From the NCBI GenBank assembly GCA_003864495.1, contig ML133427.1:1383247-1447246 (forward strand): a stretch of 64,000 nucleotides of DNA. Direction: 5' to 3'. The notes below the pieces were generated by a model. That model saw nothing but the letters and a program-made list of their open reading frames with translations. It was not told the origin of the DNA and did not search any database. Within the stretch, counting starts at the first letter, position 1; each line of letters opens with the position of its first letter. Both the position numbers and the translations under genes were made by a program. This document shows, piece after piece, positions 47,601-62,300 of the stretch. Origin of the DNA: Nemopilema nomurai (lineage: Eukaryota; Cnidaria; Scyphozoa; Rhizostomeae; Rhizostomatidae).

Positions 47601-49869
47601 TGGCTGTGTTTAGAACGATATTTTCAAAGTTTCAATCTCAGGCCATTTTCATTCAAAATTGACAGGTCCGGACCTATCAAAAAAGTCAAAAAATGTCCAA
47701 AAAATCGAAAATTTATTTTTACTTCAAATCATGTTAAATCATCATTTTACAATGCTTGATGACCTTCCTGACGAGTTTACGTTCATATTTCAAAAGTTAC
47801 ACGTCAGATCACTGCCAAAAACGTTATATGTCTAGAACGGTAAAAATGTCGAAAAAACATGAAAAATATTTTTACACAAAACCACTCAAAACACTTGCCT
47901 AAACATGCATTGTTAGCTTCCAAGTCATCTGGCTGTGTTTAGAACGATATTTTCAAAGTTTCAATCTCAGGCCATTTTCATTCAAAATTGACAGGTCCGG
48001 ACCTATCAAAAAAGTCAAAAAATGTCCAAAAAATCGAAAATTTATTTTTACTTCAAATCATGTTAAATCATCATTTTACAATGCTTGATGACCTTCCTGA
48101 CGAGTTCACGTTCATATTTCAAAAGTTACACGTCAGATCACTGCCAAAAACGTTATCAGTCTAGAACGGTAAAAAATGTCGAAAAAACATGAAAAATATT
48201 TTTACACAAACCACTCAAAACACTTGCCTAAACATGATTGTTAGCTTCAAGTCATCTGGCTGTGTTTAGAACGATATTTTCAAAGTTTCAATCTCAGGCC
48301 ATTTTCATCCAAAATTGACAGGTCCGGACCTATCAAAAAAGTCAAAAAATGTCCAAAAAATCGAAAATTTATTTTTACTTCAAATCATGTTAAATCATCA
48401 TTTTACAATGCTAGATGACCTTCCTGAAGAGTTCACGTTCATATTTCAAAAGTTACACGTCAGATCATGCCAAAAACGTTATCAGTCTAGAACATAAAAA
48501 TTCGAAAAAAATGAAAAAACGTGAAAAATATTTTTGAACAAAACCACTCAAAACACTTGCCTAAACATGCATTGTTAGCTTCCAAGTCATCTGGCTGTGT
48601 TTAGAACGATATTTTCAAAGTTTCAATCTCAGGCCATTTTCATCAAAATTGACAGGTCCGGACCTATCAAAAAAGTCAAAAAATGTCCAAAAAATCGAAA
48701 ATTTATTTTTACTTCAAATCATGTTAAATCATCATTTTACAATGCTAGATGACCTTCCTGAAGTTCACGTTCATATTTCAAAAGTTACACGTCAGATCAC
48801 TGCCAAAAACGTTATAGTCTAGAACGGTAAAATGTCGAAAAAACATGAAAAATATTTTTACACAAAACCACTCAAAACACTTGCCTAAACATGCATTGTT
48901 AGCTTCCAAGTCATCTGGCTGTGTTTAGAACGATATTTTCAAAGTTTCAATCTCAGGCCATTTTCATTCAAAATTGACAGGTCCGGACCTATCAAAAAAG
49001 TCAAAAAATGTCCAAAAAATCGAAAATTTATTTTTACTTCAAATCATGTTAAATCATCATTTTACAATGCTTGATGACCTTCCTGACGAGTTTACGTTCA
49101 TATTTCAAAAGTTACACGTCAGATCACTGCCAAAAACGTTATATGTCTAGAACGGTAAAAATGTCGAAAAAACATGAAAAATATTTTTACACAAAACCAC
49201 TCAAAACACTTGCCTAAACATGCATTGTTAGCTTCCAAGTCATCTGGCTGTGTTTAGAACGATATTTTCAAAGTTTCAATCGCAGGCCATTTTCATCCAA
49301 AATTGACAGGTCTGGACCTATCAAAAAAGTCAAAAAATGTCCAAAAAATCGAAAATTTATTTTTACTTCAAATCATGTTAAATCATCATTTTACAATGCT
49401 AGATGACCTTTCTGAAGAGTTCAGGTTCATATTTCAAAAGTTACTCGTCAGATCACTGCCAAAAACGTTATCAGTCTAGAACGGTAAAAATGTCGAAAAA
49501 ACATGAAAAAACACGAAAATTTTTTTCACACAAAACCACTCAAAACACTTGCCTAAACATGCATTGTTAGCTTCCAAGTCATCTGGCTGTGTTTAGAACG
49601 ATATTTTCAAAGTTTCAATCTCAGGCCATTTTCATCCAAAATTGACAGGTCCAGACCTATCAAAAAAGTCAAAAAATGTCCAAAAAATCGAAAATTTATT
49701 TTTACTTCAAATCATGTTAAATCATCATTTTACAATGCTAGATGACCTTCCTGAAAAGTTCACGTTCATATTTAAAAAGTTACACGTCAGATCATTGCCA
49801 AAAACGTTATCAGTCTAGAACGGTAAAAATGTCCAAAAAATGTCCAAAAAATCAAAAAACTTGAAAAAT

Positions 49870-50050
49870 TTCGAAAAATATTTTTACACAAAATCACCGA
49901 AAACAATTGCCTAAACATGCATTGTTAGCTTCCAAGTCATCTGGCTGTGTTTAGAAGGATATTTTCAAAGTTTCAATCTCAGGCCATTTTCATCCAAAAT
50001 TGACAGGTCCAAATCTATCAAAAAAGTCGAAAAACATGAAAAATTTCCAA
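49870..50050 (+). repeat. Extra half unit in the satellite (1)
   Basis: Between anchors 49734 and 50267 the distance is 533 bp instead of about 338. The second half (CTAAACATGCATTG to the palindrome block) occurs twice in succession, with no first half between. The first junction after CAAATCTATCAAAAAAGTC runs directly into GAAAAACATG, the linker of the other half. Short limits are approximate. Confidence 0.85.
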
Positions 50051-53000
50051 AAATATTTTTACACAAAACCACTCAAAACACTTGCCTAAACATGCATTGT
50101 TCGCTTCCAAGTCATCTGGCTGTGTTTGGAACGATATTTTCAAAGTTTCAATCTCAGGCCATTTTCATTCAAAATTGACAGGTCCGGACCTATCAAAAAA
50201 GTCAAAAAATGTCCCAAAAATCGAAAATTTATTTTTACTTCAAATCATGTTAAATCATCATTTTACAATGCTAGATGACCTTCCTGAAGAGTTCACGTTC
50301 ATATTTCAAAAGTTACACGTCAGATCACTGCCAAAAACGTTATCAGTCTAGAACGGTAAAAATGTCGAAAAAACATGAAAAAAGTCCAAAAATATTTTTA
50401 CACAAAACCACTCAAAACACTTGCCTAAACATGCATTGTTAGCTTCCAAGTCATCTGGGTGTGTTTAGAACGATATTTTCAAAGTTTCAATCGCAGGCCA
50501 TTTTCATCCAAAATTGACAGGTCCGGACCTATCAAAAAAGTCAAAAAATGTCCAAAAAATCGAAAATTTATTTTTACTTCAAATCATGTTAAATCATCAT
50601 TTTACAATGCTAGATGACCTTCCTGAAGAGTTCACGTTCATATTTCAAAAGTTACACGTCAGATCACTGCCAAAAACGTTATCAGTCTAGAACGGTAAAA
50701 ATGTCGAAAAACATGAAAAAATTTCCAAAAATATTTTTACACAAAACCACTCAAAACACTTGCCTAAACATGCATTGTTAGCTTCCAAGTCATCTGGCTG
50801 TGTTTAGAACGATATTTTCAAAGTTTCAATCAGGCCATTTTCATCCAAAATTGACAGGTCCGGACCTATCAAAAAAGTCAAAAAATGTCCAAAAAATCGA
50901 AAATTTATTTTTACTTCAAATCATGTTAAATCATCATTTTACAATGCTAGATGACCTTCCTGAAGAGTTCACGTTCATATTTCAAAAGTTACACGTCAGA
51001 TCACTGCCAAAAACGTTATCAGTCTAGAACGGTAAAAATGTCGAAAAAACATGAAAAATTTCCAAAAATATTTTTACACAAAACCACTCAAAACACTTGC
51101 CTAAACATGCATTGTTAGCTTCCAAGTCATCTGGCTGTGTTTAGAACGATATTTTCAAAGTTTCAAACTCAGGCCATTTTCATCCAAAATTGACAGGTCC
51201 GGACCTATCAAAAAAGTCAAAAAATGTCCAAAAAATCGAAAATTTATTTTTACTTCAAATCATGTTAAATCATCATTTTACAATGCTAGATGACCTTCCT
51301 GAAGAGTTCACGTTCATATTTCAAAAGTTACACGTCAGATCACTGCCAAAAACGTTATCAGTCTAGAACGGTAAAAAAGTCGAAAAACATGAAAAATTTC
51401 CAAAAATATTTTTATACAAAACCACTCAAAACACTTGCCTAAACATGCATTGTTAGCTTCCAAGTCATCTGGGTGTGTTTAGAACGATATTTTCAAAGTT
51501 TTAATCGCAGGCCATTTTCATCCAAAATTGACAGGTTCGGACCTATCAAAAAAGTCAAAAAATGTCCAAAAAATCGAAAATTTATTTTTACTTCAAATCA
51601 TGTTAAATCATCATTTTACAATGCTAGATGACCTTCCTGAAGAGTTCACGTTCATATTTAAAGAGTTACTCGTTAGATCACTGCCAAAAACGTTATCAGT
51701 CTAGAACAAAAAAAATGTCGAAAAAACATTGAAAAAACATGAAAATTTTTTTTACACAAAACCACTCAAAACACTTGCCTAAACATGCATTGTTCGCTTC
51801 CAAGTCATCTGGCTGTGTTTAGAAGGATATTTTCAAAGTTTCAAACTCAGGCCATTTTCATGCAAAATTGACAGGTTCGGACCAATCAAAAAAGTCAAAA
51901 AATGTCCAAAAAATCGAAAATTTATTTTTACTTCAAATCATGTTAAATCATCATTTTACAATGCTAGATGACCTTCCTGAAGAGTTCACGTTCATATTTC
52001 AAAAGTTACACGTCAGATCACTGCCAAAAACGTTATCAGTCTAGAACGGTAAAAAAGTCGAAAAAACATGAAAAAAGTCCAAAAATATTTTTACACAAAA
52101 CCACTCAAAACACTTGCCTAAACATGCATTGTTCGCTTCCAAGTCATCTGGCTGTGTTTAGAACGATATTTTCAAAGTTTTAATCGCAGGCCATTTTCAT
52201 CCAAAATTGACAGGTCGGGACCTATCAAAAAAGTCAAAAAATGTCCAAAAAATCGAAAATTTATTTTTACTTCAAATCATGTTAAATCATAATTTTACAA
52301 TGCTATATGACCTTCCTGAAGAGTTCACATTCATATCTCAAAAATTACACGTCAGATTACTGCCAAAAACGTTATCAGTCTAGGACGGTAAAAATGTCGA
52401 AAAAGCATGAAAAAAGTCCAAAAATATTTTTACACGAAACCACTCAAAACACTTGCCTAAACATGCATTGTTCGCTTCCAAGTCATCTGGCTGTGTTTAG
52501 AAGGATATTTTCAAAGTTTCAAACTCCGGCCATTTTCTTCCAAAATTGACAGGTCCGGACATATAAAAAAGGCAAAAAATGTCCAAAAAATCGAAAATTT
52601 AATTTTACTTCAAATCATGGTAAATAATCATTTTACAATGCTAGATGACCTTCCTGAAGAGTTCACGTTCATATTTCAAAAGTTACACGTCAGATCACTG
52701 CCAAAAACGTTATCAGTCTAGAACGGTAAAAAAGTCGAAAAAACATGAAAAATTTCCAAAAATATTTTTATTCAAAACCACTCAAAACACTTGCCTAAAC
52801 ATGCATTGTTAGCTTCCAAGTCATCTGGGTGTGTTTAGAAGGATATTTTCAAAGTTTAAAACTCAGGCCATTTTCTTCCAAAATTGACAGGTCCGGACCT
52901 ATCAAAAAAGTCAAAAAATGTCCAAAAAATCGAAAATTTATTTTTACTTCAAATCATGGTAAATAATCATTTTACAATGCTAGATGACCTTCCTGAAGAG

Positions 53001-56000
53001 TTCACGTTCATATTTCAAAAGTTACACGTCAGATCACTGCCAAAAACGTTATCAGTCTAGAACAAAAAAATGTCGAAAAAACATGAAAAAACATGATTTT
53101 TACACAAAACCACTCAAAACACTTGCCTAAACATGCATTGTTAGCTTCCAAGTCATCTGGCTGTGTTTAGAACGATATTTTCAAAGTTTCAATCTCAGGC
53201 CATTTTCATCCAAAATTGACAGGTCCGGACCTATCAAAAAAGTCAAAAAATGTCCAAAAAATCGAAAATTTATTTTTACTTCAAATCATGTTAAATCATC
53301 ATTTACAATGCTAGATGACCTTCCTGAAGAGTTCACGTTCATATTTCAAAAGTTACACGTCAGATCACTGCCAAAAACGTTATCAGTCTAGAACGGTAAA
53401 AATGTCGAAAAACATGAAAAATTTCCAAAAATATTTTTACACAAAACCACTCAAAACACTTGCCTAAACATGCATTGTTAGCTTCCAAGTCATCTGGCTG
53501 TGTTTAGAACGATATTTTCAAAGTTTCAATCGCAGGCCATTTTCATCCAAAATTGACAGGTCCGGACCTATCAAAAAAGTCAAAAAATGTCCAAAAAATC
53601 GAAAAATTTATTTTTACTTCAAATCATGTTAAATCATCATTTTACAATGCTAGATGACCTTCCTGAAGAGTTCACGTTCATATTTCAAAAGTTACACGTC
53701 AGATCACTGCCAAAAACGTTATCAGTCTAGAACGGTAAAAATGTCGAAAAAACATGAAAAAACATGAAAAATTTTTTTACACAAAACCACTCAAAACACT
53801 TGCCTAAACATGCATTGTTCGCTTCCAAGTCATCTGGCTGTGTTTAGAAGGATATTTTCAAAGTTTCAAACTCAGGCCATTTTCTTCCAAAATTGACAGG
53901 TCCGGACCTATCAAAAAAGTCAAAAATGTCCAAAAAAACGAAAATTTATTTTTACTTCAAATCATGGTAAACAATCATTTTACAATGCTAGATGACCTTC
54001 CTGAAGAGTTCACGTTCATATTTCAAAAGTTACACGTCAGATCACTGCCAAAAACGTTATCAGTCTAGAACGGTAAAAAAGTCGAAAAAACATGAAAAAT
54101 TTCCAAAAATATTTTTATACAAAACCACTCAAAACACTTGCCTAAACATGCATTGTTAGCTTCCAAGTCATCTGGGTGTGTTTAGAACGATAATTTCAAA
54201 GTTTTAATCGCAGGCCATTTTCATCCAAAATTGACAGGTCCGGACCTATCAAAAAAGTCAAAAAATGTCCAAAAAATCGAAAATTTATTTTTACTTCAAA
54301 TCATGTTAAATAATCATTTTACAATGCTAGATGACCTTCCTGAAGAGTTCACGTTCATATTTAAAGAGTTACTCGTTAGATCACTGCCAAAAACGTTATC
54401 AGTCTAGAACAATAAAAATGTCGAAAAAACATGAAAAAACATGAAAATTTTTTTTACACAAAACCACTCAAAACACTTGCCTAAACATGCATTGTTCGCT
54501 TCCAAGTCATCTGGCTGTGTTTAGAAGGATATTTTCAAAGTTTCAAACTCAGGCCATTTTCTTCCAAAATTGACAGGTCCGGACCTATCAAAAAAGTCAA
54601 AAAATGTCGAAAAAATCGAAAATTTATTTTTACTTCAAATGATGGTAAATAATCATTTTACAATGCTAGATGACCTTCCTGAAGAGTTCACGTTCATATT
54701 TCAAAAGTTACACGTCAGATCACTGCCAAAAACGTTATCAGTCTAGAACGGTAAAAAAGTCGAAAAAACATGAAAAATTTGCAAAAATATTTTTATACAA
54801 AACCACTCAAAACACTTGCCTAAACATGTATTGTTAGCTTCCAAGTCATCTGGCTGTGTTTAGAACGATATTTTCAAAGTTTTAATCGCAGGCCATTTTC
54901 ATCCAAAATTGACAGGTCCGGACCTATCAAAAAAGTCAAAAAATGTCCAAAAAATCGAAAATTTATTTTTACTTCAAATCATGTTAAATAATCGTTTTAC
55001 AATGCTAGATGACCTTCCTGAAGAGTTCACGTTCATATTTAAAGAGTTACTCGTTAGATCACTGCCAAAAACGTTATCAGTCTAGAACAATAAAAATGTC
55101 GAAAAAACATGAAAAAACATGAAAATTTTTTTTACACAAAACCACTCAAAACACTTGCCTAAACATGCATTGTTCGCTTCCAAGTCATCTGGGTGTGTTT
55201 AGAAGGATATTTTCAAAGTTTCAAACTCCGGCCATTTTCTTCCAAAATTGACAGGTCCGGACATATCAAAAAAGTCAAAAAATGTCCAAAAAATCGAAAA
55301 TTTATTTTTACTTCAAATCATGTTAAATCATCATTTTACAATGCTAGATGACCTTCCTGAAGAGTTCACGTTCATATTCAAAGAGTTACTCGTCAGATCA
55401 CTGCCAAAAACGTTATCAGTCTAGAACGGTAAAAATGTCGAAAAAACATGAAAAAAGTCCAAAAATATTTTTACACAAAACCACTCAAAACACTTGCCTA
55501 AACATGCATTGTTAGCTTCCAAGTCATCTGGGTGTGTTTAGAACGATATTTTCAAAGTTTTAATCGCAGGCCATTTTCATGCAAAATTGACAGGTCGGGA
55601 CCTATCAAAAAAGTCAAAAAATGTCCAAAAAATCGAAAATTTAGTTTTACTTCAAATCATGTTAAATCATCATTTTACAATGCTAGATGACCTTCCTGAA
55701 GAGTTCACGTTCATATTTAAAGAGTTACTCGTCAGATCACTGCCAAAAACGTTATCAGTCTAGAACGGTAAAAATGTCGAAAAAACATGAAAAAAGTCCA
55801 AAAATATTTTTACACAAAACCACTCAAAACACTTGCCTAAACATGCATTGTTAGCTTCCAAGTCATCTGGCTGTGTTTGGAACGATATTTTCAAAGTTTC
55901 AATCGCAGGCCATTTTCAAGCAAAATTGACAGGTCGGGACCTATCAAAAAAGTCAAAAAATGTCCAAAAAATCGAAAATTTATTTTTACTTCAAATCATG

Positions 56001-56279
56001 TTAAATCATCATTTTACAATGCTAGATGACCTTCCTGAAGATTTCACGTTTCATATTTCAAAAGTTACACGTCAGATCACTGCCAAAAACGTTATCAGTC
56101 TAGAACGGTAAAAAAGTCGAAAAAACATGAAAAATTTCCAAAAATATTTTTACACAAAACCACTCAAAACACTTGCCTAAACATGCATTGTTAGCTTCCA
56201 AGTCATCTGGCTGTGTTTAGAACGATATTTTCAAAGTTTCAATCTTAGGCCATTTTCATCCAAAATTGACAGGTCCGGA

Positions 56280-56450
56280 CTATCAAAAAGTCAAAAAACA
56301 TGAAAAATTTCCAAAAATATTTTTACACAAAACCATTCAAAACACTTGCCTAAACATGCATTGTTGGCTTCCAAGTCATCTGGGTGTGTTTAGAACGATA
56401 TTTTCAAAGTTTTAATCGCAGGCCATTTTCATCCAAAATTGACAGGTCGG
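56280..56450 (+). repeat. Extra half unit in the satellite (2)
   Basis: Anchors 56018 and 56530 are 512 bp apart. After the palindrome block, CTATCAAAAAGTCAAAAAAC passes straight into ATGAAAAATTTCC, so a second half follows a second half, as at 49.9 kb. Confidence 0.85.
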
Positions 56451-59169
56451 ACCTATCAAAAAAGTCAAAAAATGTCCAAAAAATCGAAAATTTATTTTTA
56501 CTTCAAATCATGGTAAATAATCATTTTACAATGCTAGATGACCTTCCTGAAGAGTTCACGTTCATATTTCAAAAGTTACACGTCAGATCACTGCCAAAAA
56601 CGTTATCAGTCTAGAACGGTAAAAAAGTCGAAAAAACATGAAAAATTTCCAAAAATATTTTTACACAAAACCACCAAAAACACTTGCCGAAACATGCATT
56701 GTTAGCTTCCAAGTCATCTGTGCTGTGTTTAGAACGATATTTTCAAAGTTTCAATCTCAGGCCATTTTCATGCAAAATTGACAGGTCTGGACCTATCGAA
56801 AAAGTCAAAAAATGTCTAAAAAATCGAAAATTTATTTTTACTTCAAATCATGTTAAATCATCATTTTACAATGCTAGATGACCTTCCTGAAGAGTTCACG
56901 TTCATATTTCAAAAGTTACACGTCAGATCACTGCCAAAAACGTTATCAGTCTAGAACGGTAAAAAAGTCGAAAAAACATGAAAAATTTCCAAAAATATTT
57001 TTACACAAAACCACTCAAAACACTTGCCTAAACATGCATTGTTAGCTTCCAAGTCATCTGGGTGTGTTTAGAACGATATTTTCAAAGTTTTAATCGCAGG
57101 CCATTTTCATGCAAAATTGACAAGTCGGGACCTATCGAAAAAGTCAAAAAATGTCTAAAAAATCGAAAATTCATTTTTACTCCAAATCATGTTAAATCGT
57201 CATTTTACAATGCTAGATGACCTTTCTGAAGAGTTCACGTTCATATTTCAAAAGTTACACGTCAGATCACTGCCAAAAACGTCATCAGTCTAGAAAGGTA
57301 AAAATGTCGAAAAAACATGATAAAAGTCCAAAAATATTTTTACACGAAACCACTCAAAACACTTACCTAAACATGCATTGTTAGCTTCCAAGTCATCTGG
57401 ATGTGTTTAGAAGGATATTTTCAAAGTTTCAAACTCAGACCATTTTCTTCCAAAATTGACAGGTCCGGACCTATCAAAAAAGTCAAAAAATGTCCAAAAA
57501 TCGAAAATTTATTTTTACTTCAAATCATGTTAAATCGTCATTTTACAATGCTAGATGACCTTTCTGAAGAGTTCACGTTCATATTTCAAAAGTTACACGT
57601 CAGATCATTGCCAAAAACGTTATCAGTCTAGAACAATAAAAATGTCGAAAAAACATGAAAAAACATGAAAATTTTTTTACACAAACCACTCAAAACACTT
57701 GCCTAAACATGCATTGTTCGCTTCCAAGTCATCTGGCTGTGTTTAGAAGTATATTTTCAAAGTTTCAATCTCAGGCCATTTTCATTCCAAAATTGACAGG
57801 TCCGGACCTATCAAAAAAGTCAAAAAATGTCCAAAAAAATCGAAAATTTATTTTTACTTCAAATCATGTTAAATCATCATTTTACAATGCTAGATGACCT
57901 TCCTGAAGAGTTCACGTTCATATTTCAAAAGTTACACGTCAAATCACTGCCAAAAATGTTATCAGTCTAGAATGGTAAAAATGTCGAAAAAACATGAAAA
58001 AAGTCCAAAAATATTTTTACACAAAACCACTCAAAACACTTGCCTAAACATGCATTGTTAGCTTCCAAGTCATCTGGCTGTGTTTAGAACGATATTTTTA
58101 AAGTTTTAATCGCAGAACATTTTCATCCAAAATTGACAGGTCCAGACCTATCAAAAAAGTCAAAAAACGTCCAAAAAATCGAAAATTTATTTTTACTTCA
58201 AATCATGTTAAATCGTCATTTTACAATGCTAGATGACCTTTCTGAAGAGTTCACGTTCATATTTCAAAAGTTACACGTCAGATCATTGCCAAAAACGTTA
58301 TCAGTCTAGAACAATAAAAATGTCGAAAAAACATGAAAAAACATGAAAATTTTTTTTACACAAAACCACTCAAAACACTTGCCTAAACATGCATTGTTCG
58401 CTTCCAAGTCATCTGGCTGTGTTTAGAAGATATTTTCAAAGTTTCAATCTCAGGCCATTTTCATTCAAAATTGACAGGTCCGGACCTATCAAAAAAGTCA
58501 AAAAATGTCCAAAAAATCGAAAATTTATTTTTACTTCAAATCATGTTAAATCATCATTTTACAATGCTAGATGACCTTCCTGAAGAGTTCACGTTCATAT
58601 TTCAAAAGTTACACGTCAGATCACTGCCAAAAACGTTATCAGTCTAGAACAATAAAAATGTCGAAAAAAACATGAAAAAACATGAAATTTTTTTACACAA
58701 AAACCACTCAAAACACTTGCCTAAACATGCATTGTTCGCTTCCAAGTCATCTGGGTGTGTTTAGAAGGATATTTTCAAAGTTTCAAACTCCGGCCATTTT
58801 CTTCCAAAATTGACAGGTCCGGACATATCAAAAAAGTCAAAAAATGTCCAAAAAATCGAAAATTTATTTTTACTTCAAATCATGTTAAATCATCATTTTA
58901 CAATGCTAGATGACCTTCCTGAAGAGTTCACGTTCATATTTAAAGAGTTACTCGTCAGATCACTGCCAAAAACGTTATCAGTCTAGAACGGTAAAAATGT
59001 CGAAAAAACATGAAAAAAGTCCAAAAATATTTTTACACAAAACCACTCAAAACACTTGCCTAAACATGCATTGTTAGCTTCCAAGTCATCTGGCTGTGTT
59101 TAGAACGATATTTTCAAAGTTTCAATCTCAGGCCATTTTCATCCAAAATTGACAGGTCCGGACCTATCA

Positions 59170-59340
59170 AAAAAGTCAAAAAAACATGAAAAATTTCCAA
59201 AAATATTTTTACACAAAACCACTCAAAACACTTGCCTAAACATGCATTGTTAGCTTCCAAGTCATCTGGGTGTGTTTAGAACGATATTTTCAAAGTTTTA
59301 ATCGCAGGCCATTTTCATCCAAAATTGACAGGTCGGGACC
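59170..59340 (+). repeat. Extra half unit in the satellite (3)
   Basis: Anchors 58902 and 59417 are 515 bp apart, with the same join (AAAAAAGTCAAAAAAACATG) between the A-tract cluster of one half and that of the other. Confidence 0.85.
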
Positions 59341-62300
59341 TATCAAAAAAGTCAAAACATGTCCAAAAAATCGAAAATTTATTTTTACTTCAAATCATGT
59401 TAAATCATCATTTTACAATGCTAGATGACCTTCCTGAAGAGTTCACGTTCATATTTCAAAAGTTACTCGTCAGTCACTGCCAAAAACGTTATCAGTCTAG
59501 AACAATAAAAATGTCGAAAAAACATGAAAAACAAAAATTTTTTACACAAAACCACTCAAAACACTTGCCTAAACATGCATTGTTAGCTTCCAAGTCATCT
59601 GGCTGTGTTTAGAACGATATTTTTAAAGTTCCAAACTCATGCCATTTTCTTCCAAAATTGACAGGTCCGGACCTATCAAAAATCTCAAAAAATGTCCAAA
59701 AAATCGAAAATTTATTATTACTTCAAATCATGTTAAATCATCATTTTACAATGCTAGATGACCTTCCTGAAGAGTTCACGTTCATATTTCAAAAGTTACA
59801 CGTCAGATCACTGCCAAAAACGTTATCAGTCTAGAACGGTAAAAATGTCGAAAAAACATGAAAAAGTCCAAAAATATTTTTACACGAAAACCACTCAAAA
59901 CACTTGCCTAAACATGCATTGTTAGCTTCCAAGTCATCTGGCTGTGTTTAGAACGATATTTTCAAAGTTTCAATCGCAGGCCATTTTCATCCAAAATTGA
60001 CAGGTCGGGACCTATCAAAAAAGTCAAAAAATGTCTAAAAAATCGAAAATTTATTTTTACTTCAAATCATGTTAAATCATCATTTTACAATGCTAGATGA
60101 CCTTCCTGAAGAGGTCACGTTTCATATTTCAAAAGTTACTCGTCAGATCACTGCCAAAAACGTTATCAGTCTAGAACGGTAAAAATGTCGAAAAAACATG
60201 AAAAACATGAAAAATTTTTTTACACAAAACCACTCAAAACACTTGCCTAAACATGCATTGTTCTTCCAAGTCATCTGGGTGTTTAGAACGATATTTTCAA
60301 AGTTTCAATCGCAGGCCATTTTCATCCAAAATTGACAGGTCGGACCTATCAAAAAAGTCAAAAAATGTCCAAAAAATCGAAAATTTATTTACTTCAAATC
60401 ATGTTAAATCATCATTTTACAATGCTAGATGACCTTCCTGAAGAGTTCACGTTCATATTTCAAAAGTTACACGTCAGATCACTGCCAAAAACGTTATCAG
60501 TCTAGAACGGTAAAAATGTCGAAAAAACATGAAAAAAGTCCAAAAATATTTTTACACAAACCACTCAAAACACTTGCCTAAACATGCATTGTTAGCTTCC
60601 AAGTCATCTGGCTGTGTTTAGAACGATATTTTCAAAGTTTCAATCGCAGGCCATTTTCATCCAAAATTGACAGGTCGGGACCTATCAAAAAAGTCAAAAA
60701 ATGTCCAAAAAATCGAAAATTTATTTTTACTTCAAATCATGTTATATCATCATTTTACAATGCTAGATGACCTTCCTGAAGAGGTCACGTTTATATTTAA
60801 AGAGTTACTCGTTAGATCACTGCCAAAAACGTTATCAGTCTAGAACGGTAAAAATGTCGAAAAAACATGAAAAAACATGAAAATTTTTTTTACACAAAAC
60901 CACTCAAAACACTTGCCTAAACATGCATTGTTCCCTTCCAAGTCATCTGGATGTGTTTAGAACGATATTTTCAAAGTTTCAATCGCAGGCCATTTTCATC
61001 CAAAATTGACAGGTCGGGACCTATCAAAAAAGTCAAAAAATGTCCAAAAAATCGAAAATTTATTATTACTTCAAATCATGTTAAATCATCAATTTACAAT
61101 GCTAGATGACCTTCCTGAAGAGTTCACGTTCATATTTAAAAAGTTACACGTCAGATCACTGCCAAAAACGTTATCAGTCTAGAACGGTAAAAATGTCGAA
61201 AAAACATGAAAAAAGTCCAAAAATATTTTTACACGAAACCACTCAAAACACTTGCCTAAACATGCATTGTTAGCTTCCAAGTCATCTGGATGTGTTTAGA
61301 ACGATATTTTCAAAGTTTCAATCGCAGGCCATTTTCATCCAAAATTGACAGGTCGGACCTATCAAAAAAGTCAAAAAATGTCCAAAAAATCGAAAATTTA
61401 TTTTTACTTCAAATCATGTTAAATCATCATTTTACAATGCTAGATGACCTTCCTGAAGAGGTCACGTTTATATTTAAAGAGTTACTCGTTAGATCACTGC
61501 CAAAAACGTTATCAGTCTAGAACGGTAAAAATGTCGAAAAAACATGAAAAAACATGAAAATTTTTTTTACACAAAACCACTCAAAACACTTGCCTAAACA
61601 TGCATTGTTCCCTTCCAAGTCATCTGGCTGTGTTTAGAACGATATTTTTAAAGTTTCAATCGCAGGCCATTTTCATCCAAAATTGACAGGTCGGGACCTA
61701 TCAAAAAAGTCAAAAAATGTCCAAAAAATCGAAAATTTATTTTTACTTCAAATCATGTTAAATCATCATTTTACAATGCTAGATGACCTTCCTGAAGAGT
61801 TCACGGTCATATTTAAAAAGTTACACGTCAGATCACTGCCAAAAACGTTATCAGTCTAGAACGGTAAAAATGTCAAAAAATGTCCAAAAAACGAAAAAAA
61901 TGAAAAAAATTTCCAAAAAATATTTTTACACAAAACCACTCAAAACACTTGCCTAAACATGCATTGTTAGCTTCCAAGTCATCTGGCTGTGTTTAGAACG
62001 ATATTTTCAAAGTTTCAATCTCAGGCCATTTTCATCCAAAATTGACAGGTCCGGACCTATCAAAAAAGTCAAAAAATGTCCAAAAAATCGAAAATTTATT
62101 TTTACTTCAAATCATGTTAAATCATCATTTTACAATGCTAGATGACCTTCCTGAAGAGTTCACGTTCATATTTCAAAAGTTACACGTCAGATCACTGCCA
62201 AAAACGTTATCAGTCTAGAACGGTAAAAATGTCGAAAAAACATGAAAAACAAAAATATTTTTACACAAAACCACTCAAAACACTTGCCTAAACATGCATT

